Origin: Christiangramia sp.
Lineage (GTDB): Bacteria; Bacteroidota; Bacteroidia; Flavobacteriales; Flavobacteriaceae
Assembly: GCA_024635735.1 (NCBI GenBank)
Contig: JAGXII010000122.1
Coordinates: forward strand, 1-10,995
Direction of reading: 5' to 3'
Length of the DNA stretch: 10,995 nucleotides
The first letter of the stretch is position 1, and every line of letters begins with the position of its first letter. A program made the position numbers and the translations under genes. The notes under the pieces are model-generated. The model did not search any database. It was given only the letters and a program-made list of their open reading frames with translations, and was not told the origin of the DNA. Below, piece by piece: positions 1-4,859 of this stretch.

Positions 1-19
1 AGATGTGTATAAGAGACAG
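1..19. other. Nextera/Tn5 mosaic-end adapter remnant (sequencing artefact)
   Basis: The first 19 bases, AGATGTGTATAAGAGACAG, are identical to the transposase mosaic end used in tagmentation libraries. Translated in frame from base 3 they give the peptide MCIRDS, a common false N-terminus in databases. The natural DNA therefore starts at base 20, and the ATG at 3-5 is not a real start codon. It shows that the window begins at a contig edge. Confidence 0.97.
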
Positions 20-20
20 C

Positions 21-1955
21 CTGGCCTGGATACCATCAGCCGGAGGGGAAATTACCTATATAGAAAAGTCTAAGGGAAGAATTCATCCGCATTTCACAAA
101 AGTAAATGACCGCATTTATTTGAATGATGATGAGAAACTAATCTCTATTCGGTGGGATGGAACCGATGAAAAAACGCATTTAACGGTTAAAGGAATTACC
201 ACTTTCGGTGCATCCAATCTAGATCCACATATGCTGGAGGAAAATGATTCAAAAGAAGAGAAGGACAAATCTTCAAAACCTTCAGAAATGAAGATATCGC
301 CCGATGGTAAAAGAGTTTTGGCTCATATTAATAATGATATATATACAGTGGTAATTCCGCGTTATGGGCAAACTGCGGAGATTTCTGTTGCTAAGGTGGA
401 CAAAGCTTCATTCCCCGCAGAACAGCTTACCGAAATAGGAGGGGAGTTTCCTGCCTGGGAAGATGATAGTAAGGATATTCACTGGTCTCTTGGGGCAAGT
501 CATTTTGTTTATGATCTTGAAAAGGCTAAAGTGTTTAACGACAGTATAGAAAAGCTTAAAGAAGCACGAAAGGAAGCTGAAAAGAAAGAATCAAAAGAAG
601 ATAAAGAGGCTAAAAAGGACGAAAAGGAAAAAGAGGATGAAAAATTTAAGCCTGAAGAGTATAAAATAGAATTGACCTATAAAAGAGCTATTCCAGAGGG
701 AACTGCGATTATTAAAGGAGCACGGATTATTACCATGAAAGGTGATGAAGTGATTGAAAACGGAGATATTCTTATTAAAAATAATCGTATTGCGGCGGTA
801 GGAGCATCCGGAACCCTGGAGGTGCCCAATGGAGCAACAGAAATAGATGCTTCTGGTAAAACAATTACTCCGGGATTCGTAGATACCCATGCTCATATGT
901 GGCCTAACTGGCAGATCCATAAGAACCAGGTTTGGCTTTATTCAGCGAACCTTGCCTATGGAGTGACCACTACCAGGGATCCACAAACTTCCACAACAGA
1001 TGTGCTCACGTATTCAGATATGGTGGATGCAGGAATGATGAACGGTCCGAGAATATATAGCACGGGGCCTGGAGTTGGCTATTGGGCATATAATCTGAAG
1101 GATCTGGATCACACTAAACGCGTACTTAAACAGTATAGCGAGTATTACGACACCAAGACCATCAAAATGTATCTAACCGGAAACCGGCAGATGCGCCAGT
1201 GGATTATCATGGCGGCTAAAGAATTAAAGCTGATGCCTACCACTGAAGGCGGACTTGATATTAAGCTTAATATGACCAATTTATTAGACGGGTATCCCGG
1301 GCATGAACATTCATTGCCGATTTATCCAATGTATAAGGATGCTCTGAAAACTATAGCCGAAGCAAAAATGGCCGTTACTCCAACTTTACTGGTTTCTTAC
1401 GGAGGACCATGGGCTGAGGAATATTATTACGCGACAGAGGAACCTTATAATGATAAAAAACTACAACATTTCACTCCATACGAAGAACTGGCGGGCAAAT
1501 CCAGAAGAAGAGGTGCCTGGTTCATGCCAGAGGAACATGTTTTTCCTAAGCATGCGGAAACTATGAAGGAAATAGTAGATGACGGAGGAATTGTTGGAAT
1601 AGGAAGCCATGGCCAGTTACAGGGATTAGGTTATCACTGGGAATTATGGTCTATGCAAAGTGGAGGAATGGATGAGCATACTGCATTGAAAGTAGCTACC
1701 ATTTTAGGGGCTAAGGCCCTAGGATTAAGTGAGGATATGGGATCTATTGAAGCTGGCAAACTTGCTGATCTTGTGATCATGGATAAAAATCCACTGGAAA
1801 ATATTCGAAATAGTAACACTGTGAAATATGTAGTAAAAGATGGTGTCATTTATAATGCAGATAATTTAAATGAGATCCATCCCGATAAAAAAGCAGCACC
1901 GGAGCCAGACTGGCGAATGGATAAACCGGTAGATCTTCCCGGTATTAAAAAGTAG
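21..1955 (+). CDS. TolB-propeller/amidohydrolase family protein, 5'-truncated
   Basis: This is the C-terminal ~644 residues of a protein whose relatives are usually about 1000-1100 residues, with an N-terminal TolB/WD40-like beta-propeller and a C-terminal metal-dependent amidohydrolase domain. Using numbering that counts from the adapter ATG at base 3, residues ~7-175 are propeller repeats (for example SPDGKRVLAHINNDIYTV). Residues ~180-222 form a very charged Lys/Glu stretch. From ~232 the amidohydrolase starts (AIIKGARIITMKGDEVIENG), with the metal-binding HxH at H296/H298 (GFVDTHAHMWPNW), a possible bridging Lys at K388, histidines at 434/436 (GHEHS) and the C-terminal signature GSIEAGKLADLVIMDKNPLE at 580-599. 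The usual beta-8 GTD motif reads GSH (534-536), which I recall as typical of this subfamily. The family is predicted to be exported and to hydrolyse cyclic amides or peptides; the substrate is unknown. The start is missing because the contig begins inside the gene. Confidence 0.9.
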   Translation: MAWIPSAGGEITYIEKSKGRIHPHFTKVNDRIYLNDDEKLISIRWDGTDEKTHLTVKGITTFGASNLDPHMLEENDSKEEKDKSSKPSEMKISPDGKRVLAHINNDIYTVVIPRYGQTAEISVAKVDKASFPAEQLTEIGGEFPAWEDDSKDIHWSLGASHFVYDLEKAKVFNDSIEKLKEARKEAEKKESKEDKEAKKDEKEKEDEKFKPEEYKIELTYKRAIPEGTAIIKGARIITMKGDEVIENGDILIKNNRIAAVGASGTLEVPNGATEIDASGKTITPGFVDTHAHMWPNWQIHKNQVWLYSANLAYGVTTTRDPQTSTTDVLTYSDMVDAGMMNGPRIYSTGPGVGYWAYNLKDLDHTKRVLKQYSEYYDTKTIKMYLTGNRQMRQWIIMAAKELKLMPTTEGGLDIKLNMTNLLDGYPGHEHSLPIYPMYKDALKTIAEAKMAVTPTLLVSYGGPWAEEYYYATEEPYNDKKLQHFTPYEELAGKSRRRGAWFMPEEHVFPKHAETMKEIVDDGGIVGIGSHGQLQGLGYHWELWSMQSGGMDEHTALKVATILGAKALGLSEDMGSIEAGKLADLVIMDKNPLENIRNSNTVKYVVKDGVIYNADNLNEIHPDKKAAPEPDWRMDKPVDLPGIKK

Positions 1956-1960
1956 AAATT

Positions 1961-1991
1961 AAAAAAAGCCCGGTTTTGCCGGGCTTTTTTT
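1961..1991. terminator. Bidirectional intrinsic terminator between convergent genes
   Basis: A7, then stem GCCCGG (1968-1973), loop TTTTG, stem CCGGGC (1979-1984), then T7 (1985-1991). The flanking A and T runs make it work on either strand. It lies 5 bases after the amidohydrolase stop and its last two bases are part of the stop codon of the convergent stress-protein gene (TTA at 1990-1992 on the plus strand). Confidence 0.93.
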
Positions 1992-2838
1992 ATTGAATTT
2001 CTTTCAGGATTAAAACTGGAAGTTTTGGATCAAAATTTACCTCCTGCATTACATTTTTATTGAACAGTCGTGAAAAGAAGCCTTGTTTTCGCTGATAGAG
2101 CGCAAGGAAATTACTATCTCTGCTTTCAATGAATAAATGTACTCCGGTAGCCGGCGTAGTTTGGGTGAGCGTATGAAAGCTATGATCTATTCCGGAAAGA
2201 TGCTTCCCTAAATCTGCTTTATACTGCTCCTGTTCGTAGCTAAGTTTTTTATTATCACTATTAATATAGAGTACGCGTATAGATGCAAGCATACTTTGTG
2301 AAAATTCGATAAGCGTATCAAGTTCTTTTTGCCTGAACGGAATCCTGAAATTGGTAGGAAATACGATCTCCGGGTTTGGATGGTTCGTTACTTCATAGGT
2401 TTCAGGGATAACCAGAATCGGGCATTGTTCAACATCTTCGGCAACCTTTGAGATATCTTCAGATGTATGGATGCTAACCGAATCGCCCCGTGCTCCCAGT
2501 ATTATAAGATCTAAGCCGTGTTTGTCTACTGCTTCCTGAATTCCATTTACGAGGCTGCCCTGGTAAGAGATAGTCTCAAAATGATGTCCTGGATTTTCTT
2601 TTCTAAAACTAAGTCCCTGCATGATCCTCTCCAGCCCTTTTTCTGAAGTTTCTTTTGGCGAAGGTTCTTCATCATCACTTTTCACCAAAGGGATGGCCTC
2701 ACTTAAAAAACCCTGATTTTGATAAGTATTTATCAAATAAAAGGTGCAGGGGATTTTTTTGTAAAGCCCCATTGCGAATATTAGCGCGTTCCAGGAATGT
2801 TTGGAAAAGTTAATTGGGATCAGAATCTTTTTTTCCAT
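1990..2838 (-). CDS. Tandem-domain universal stress protein (UspA family)
   Basis: 282 residues, the usual length for two fused Usp domains. Domain 1 (about 1-146) opens with the typical KKILIPINFSKHSWNALIFA strand-helix and closes with CPILVIPE at 139-146. Domain 2 (about 157-282) opens with EIVFPTNFR and ends with PVLILKE. The ATP-binding signature G-2x-G-9x-G(S/T) is only half kept in domain 1: GARG at 115-118 is present, but the following G(S/T) position is Asp-Ile; domain 2 has no such motif. ATP binding is therefore doubtful. Usp proteins are cytoplasmic and support survival under starvation, oxidative or envelope stress. The gene follows the DUF1080 gene on the same strand by 80 bases but has its own promoter-like motif, so it may be transcribed alone. 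The ATG at 2836-2838 is the natural start: it gives the full conserved first strand. Confidence 0.93.
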   Translation of the reverse strand: MEKKILIPINFSKHSWNALIFAMGLYKKIPCTFYLINTYQNQGFLSEAIPLVKSDDEEPSPKETSEKGLERIMQGLSFRKENPGHHFETISYQGSLVNGIQEAVDKHGLDLIILGARGDSVSIHTSEDISKVAEDVEQCPILVIPETYEVTNHPNPEIVFPTNFRIPFRQKELDTLIEFSQSMLASIRVLYINSDNKKLSYEQEQYKADLGKHLSGIDHSFHTLTQTTPATGVHLFIESRDSNFLALYQRKQGFFSRLFNKNVMQEVNFDPKLPVLILKEIQ

Positions 2839-2854
2839 GATTTACATTGTGCAG

Positions 2855-2868
2855 TAAATATACTAAAG
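2855..2868 (-). promoter_or_regulatory. Promoter-like -7 motif upstream of the stress-protein gene
   Basis: Read on the minus strand, CTTTAGTATATTTA contains TATATTTA, one mismatch from the Bacteroidota -7 box TAnnTTTG. It ends 16 bases before the start codon, so the leader would be roughly 10 nt. The same 14 bases recur exactly before the DUF1080 gene (3729-3742). No clear -33 TTG is visible. Confidence 0.45.
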
Positions 2869-2918
2869 TAAGGAGGTTTTAAAAATAAGCATCGATGAAC
2901 TTTACTCAACTTGTAAGA

Positions 2919-3701
2919 TTATAATCTCCTTACCCAGATATTTCGGTATTGAACCGGCGTACCGTGATCCTGTAAAGAAATTACATCTTCGCCATGTGCT
3001 TCGGGATAGTTATGCAGCCCTATATAAAGCGTCAGGCCGTGAATAGTTGCATTGTTCTGAACCACAACTCCGTTATGTAAAACGGTAATCTTCGCTTCAC
3101 TGTCAAGCCTGCCATCATCTTTAAAACGAGGCGCGGTATAGATTACATCATAAGTATTCCATTTATCAGGAGCTCGCATTGCGTTTACTAAAGGTGGATG
3201 ATCTTTATAGATACTCCCGGCCTGCCCGTTACTGTAGGTGCGATTATTATAAGAGTCCAGTATTTGCAGTTCGTATCGGTTTTGGAGGAACAAACCACTA
3301 TTTCCGCGACCTTGTCCTGAGTTCTCTACTTTATCTGGCGCACTCCATTCTATATGAATCTGAGCATCCCCAAATTTCATTTTTGTTTGAATTCCACCCT
3401 TCCCTGGTACTACCTGGAAATAACCATCTTTGATATCCCATGCAGCTGCTTGAGATGTGTCTTTCTGACTCACCCATTGATCCAGATCATCACCATCGAA
3501 TAAAACAATAGCGTCTGAAGGCGCATTTCCATATTTCTCTCCGGGATTGACCACCTCAACCTTAGGCTCCCAAATCTCGGTCATTTCCGGTTTCATTGGC
3601 ATAGGTGATACTTCAGGTGGGGTGTCGGGATATTTTTCCTGGGCTAAAGCAATGCTGGAAAAGAATAGTAGGCTGGCAAACAGATAAAAAGTAGGTTTCA
3701 T
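2919..3701 (-). CDS. Secreted DUF1080 (3-keto-disaccharide hydrolase-type) protein
   Basis: 260 residues from ATG 3699-3701. I chose this start rather than a 15-codon-longer alternative because it gives a clean signal peptide, MKPTFYLFASLLFFSSIALA, with cleavage near residue 20 (ALA-QEK). The mature protein has a Pro/Met-rich linker (24-60) and then a single DUF1080/PF06439 domain with a concanavalin/laminin-G-like fold. It starts LFDGDDLDQW (67-76), passes GNSGLFLQNRYELQILDSY (133-151) and AGSIYKDHPP (161-170), and ends YRNIWVRRL (252-260), all typical of the family. Members of this domain family have been linked to cleavage of 3-keto-glycosides made by GMC or Gfo/Idh-type oxidoreductases; no such oxidoreductase is in this window. 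No lipobox is present, so it is probably periplasmic or secreted. It is divergent from msrA and upstream of the stress-protein gene. Confidence 0.9.
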   Translation of the reverse strand: MKPTFYLFASLLFFSSIALAQEKYPDTPPEVSPMPMKPEMTEIWEPKVEVVNPGEKYGNAPSDAIVLFDGDDLDQWVSQKDTSQAAAWDIKDGYFQVVPGKGGIQTKMKFGDAQIHIEWSAPDKVENSGQGRGNSGLFLQNRYELQILDSYNNRTYSNGQAGSIYKDHPPLVNAMRAPDKWNTYDVIYTAPRFKDDGRLDSEAKITVLHNGVVVQNNATIHGLTLYIGLHNYPEAHGEDVISLQDHGTPVQYRNIWVRRL

Positions 3702-3728
3702 TATTTTAAAGAATTTATAGATTTTATA

Positions 3729-3742
3729 TAAATATACTAAAG
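3729..3742 (-). promoter_or_regulatory. Promoter-like -7 motif upstream of the DUF1080 gene
   Basis: On the minus strand the same CTTTAGTATATTTA as at 2855-2868. Its TATATTTA part would place transcription start near 3722, giving a leader of about 20 nt before the ATG at 3701. Position and repetition support a promoter role; a -33 TTG is not evident. Confidence 0.45.
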
Positions 3743-3814
3743 ACACTTCAGGTAAGCAGACGAGAAAAGAATGAATTCCTGTTTTTTGCCGTTTTTGTAT
3801 TATTTTGAAGACTT

Positions 3815-4294
3815 ATGATTAATGCGATAAGTAAAATAGGAATGGGTGGAGGTTGTCACTGGTGTACCGAAGCGGTATTTCAATCCTTAATTGGAGTCAC
3901 TAAGGTCGAGCAGGGATATATTGCTTCTATCGGAGAAAATTCTGGATTTTCTGAAGCTGTGATCGTTTACTACGATAATTCCTTAATCTCCCTGGAAAAG
4001 CTTATCGAAATTCATTTATATACACACCAAAGCACATCAAATCACAGCATGCGAAAGAAATACAGGTCTGCTGTTTATACTTTTTCATTAGCTCAGTTCC
4101 ACAATGTGCAAACCATTTTAGAGAAACTTCAGATTAATTTCGATGGTCCTATTGTAACTACTGCTCAACAATTCCAATTTTTTAAACCTTCCCGCGAAGA
4201 AATCAGGGATTACTATCTCAAAGATCCCGAAAAACCATTCTGTAAAAGATTTATTGAGCCAAAACTTAAAAAAATTAATGGAGGAATTTGCTGA
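3815..4294 (+). CDS. msrA: Peptide-methionine (S)-S-oxide reductase, compact divergent form
   Basis: 159 residues. MsrA reduces the S-epimer of methionine sulfoxide in proteins and free Met using a nucleophilic cysteine recycled by thioredoxin. The active-site region reads MGGGCHWCTEAVFQ (10-23): C14 is the catalytic Cys of the canonical GCFWxxE motif, with Phe replaced by His; E19 matches the motif Glu. FSEAV (45-49) keeps the catalytic Glu (E47), and KYRSAVY (82-88) matches the conserved QYRSAIY. Differences: about 10 residues are missing between GY and SEAV, where canonical enzymes have GGxxxNPxYxxV; HDPT is HQST (71-74). C143 (KPFCKRF) is the likely resolving Cys, and the last residue is also Cys (C159). 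No signal peptide, so cytoplasmic. The ATG at 3815 follows TATTTTG (3801-3807) by 7 bases, so the mRNA may be nearly leaderless. The family call is firm; full activity is inferred. Confidence 0.88.
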   Translation: MINAISKIGMGGGCHWCTEAVFQSLIGVTKVEQGYIASIGENSGFSEAVIVYYDNSLISLEKLIEIHLYTHQSTSNHSMRKKYRSAVYTFSLAQFHNVQTILEKLQINFDGPIVTTAQQFQFFKPSREEIRDYYLKDPEKPFCKRFIEPKLKKINGGIC

Positions 4295-4393
4295 AGAAAA
4301 TAGGAGGCTTTAGTTTTAAAATTGTCTTTAGTCTATCAATTTAACTTTTCACCGTTGATAACATTTTAAAAACTTGAGTGTAAGGGATTCATA

Positions 4394-4419
4394 TTGCCTG
4401 CATGTTTCTGATATTTTTG
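4394..4419 (+). promoter_or_regulatory. Candidate Bacteroidota-type promoter in the msrA-transporter gap
   Basis: TATTTTTG at 4412-4419 fits the -7 consensus TAnnTTTG perfectly. A TTG at 4394-4396 could be the -33 element, though the 15-base spacer is shorter than the usual 17-23. Transcription would start near 4426, about 20 bases before the small ORF at 4448 and about 160 before the terminator at 4584. Confidence 0.35.
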
Positions 4420-4447
4420 GAAAACCCTTATTTCTTTAAATAATTAA

Positions 4448-4519
4448 ATGAAAAATCTAAGGAGCATTTTATTTCTAAAAGTGTACCTGCTTTTTAATGG
4501 TCCTTCTAACGGAAAATGA
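4448..4519 (+). CDS. Possible 23-residue small ORF, unrecognised
   Basis: ATG at 4448 to TGA at 4517-4519 encodes a 23-residue peptide beginning MKNLRSILFLKVYLLF: a basic start followed by a hydrophobic run, like a short membrane peptide or a truncated signal sequence. It sits just downstream of a promoter-like -7 box and overlaps the next tiny ORF by 4 bases (ATGA), the usual sign of translational coupling. No clear ribosome-binding site. It may equally be chance or the remains of a decayed gene. Confidence 0.2.
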   Translation: MKNLRSILFLKVYLLFNGPSNGK

Positions 4520-4560
4520 ATATTGAAGATGTAATTGAAGCCGGAACCAGCAGTATTTAA
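4516..4560 (+). CDS. Possible 14-residue small ORF, unrecognised
   Basis: ATG at 4516 (overlapping the previous stop) to TAA at 4558-4560 encodes MNIEDVIEAGTSSI. It ends 23 bases before the terminator hairpin at 4584. Too short to judge by composition; listed only because of the overlap and its place in a possible mini transcription unit. It could be the leftover start of a longer lost gene. Confidence 0.13.
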   Translation: MNIEDVIEAGTSSI

Positions 4561-4583
4561 ATAAACTAATATATTAGGGATAA

Positions 4584-4617
4584 GGAAGAAAAACGTTCGA
4601 GAGGACGTTTTTCTTTT
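4584..4617. terminator. Strong 13-bp terminator hairpin, probably bidirectional
   Basis: Left arm AAGAAAAACGTTC (4586-4598), GAGA loop (4599-4602, a GNRA tetraloop), right arm GGACGTTTTTCTT (4603-4615). The 13 pairs include one T-G wobble, with further G-T pairs at 4584-4585/4616-4617. The arms are themselves A- and T-rich, so either strand ends in a U-rich tail. It can end plus-strand transcription from msrA or the small unit before it, and minus-strand transcription of the transporter gene 240 bases away. Confidence 0.8.
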
Positions 4618-4623
4618 ATAAAC

Positions 4624-4689
4624 AATACCGGGCTTAAAGTAAGCAAATCGACCCTACTCAAATTGCTTCTCTGGTAATGGCCCGGTATT
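4624..4689. repeat. 10-bp inverted repeat with inner stem (structured element)
   Basis: AATACCGGGC (4624-4633) and GCCCGGTATT (4680-4689) are perfect reverse complements, 46 bases apart. Inside, AAGCAA (4641-4646) pairs with TTGCTT (4663-4668). The GC-rich outer stem stands out in an AT-rich gap. It would lie in the 3' untranslated region of the minus-strand transporter mRNA. No T-run follows on either strand, so it is not a simple terminator; an RNA structure or a remnant of a mobile repeat is possible. Confidence 0.5.
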
Positions 4690-4859
4690 TATCTATAAGA
4701 ATTTTAATGATGGCACCTAACAAGTAGCCCATCTGTTGAAATTGTTACAAATTTTTCAAAGGGATTTATAAACATTTCAATAACCACTCCGCTTTGTACT
4801 TAATAAAGGAAAAGTTAGGGGATTGCACAAACGGCTTCGTTTGGTGGATACTTAAAAAT

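Larger units (their letters stand above)
4295..4859. other. 565-bp gap between convergent msrA and the transporter
   Basis: No ORF of normal size on either strand. It holds promoter-like boxes (4394-4419), two tiny overlapping plus-strand ORFs (4448-4560), a strong terminator hairpin (4584-4617), a 10-bp inverted repeat enclosing a second small stem (4624-4689), and a 6-bp hairpin CAAACG-GCTT-CGTTTG (4828-4843) 16 bases past the transporter stop. The segment 4690-4820 is AT-rich with nothing else that I can identify. Confidence 0.6.

Noticed and set aside
591..920. 109-codon minus-strand ORF with many Phe residues
   Set aside because: It is the antisense of the Lys/Glu-rich amidohydrolase segment; its Phe/Leu content mirrors that bias and no start or family features are present.
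3702..3746. 15-codon N-terminal extension of the DUF1080 protein
   Set aside because: The extension precedes a perfect signal peptide and overlaps the promoter-like motif; the ATG at 3701 is better.
4828..4843. CAAACG-GCTT-CGTTTG hairpin just after the transporter stop as its terminator
   Set aside because: On the minus strand it is followed by TGCAATCCCC with no U-run; the hairpin at 4584-4617 is a much better terminator.
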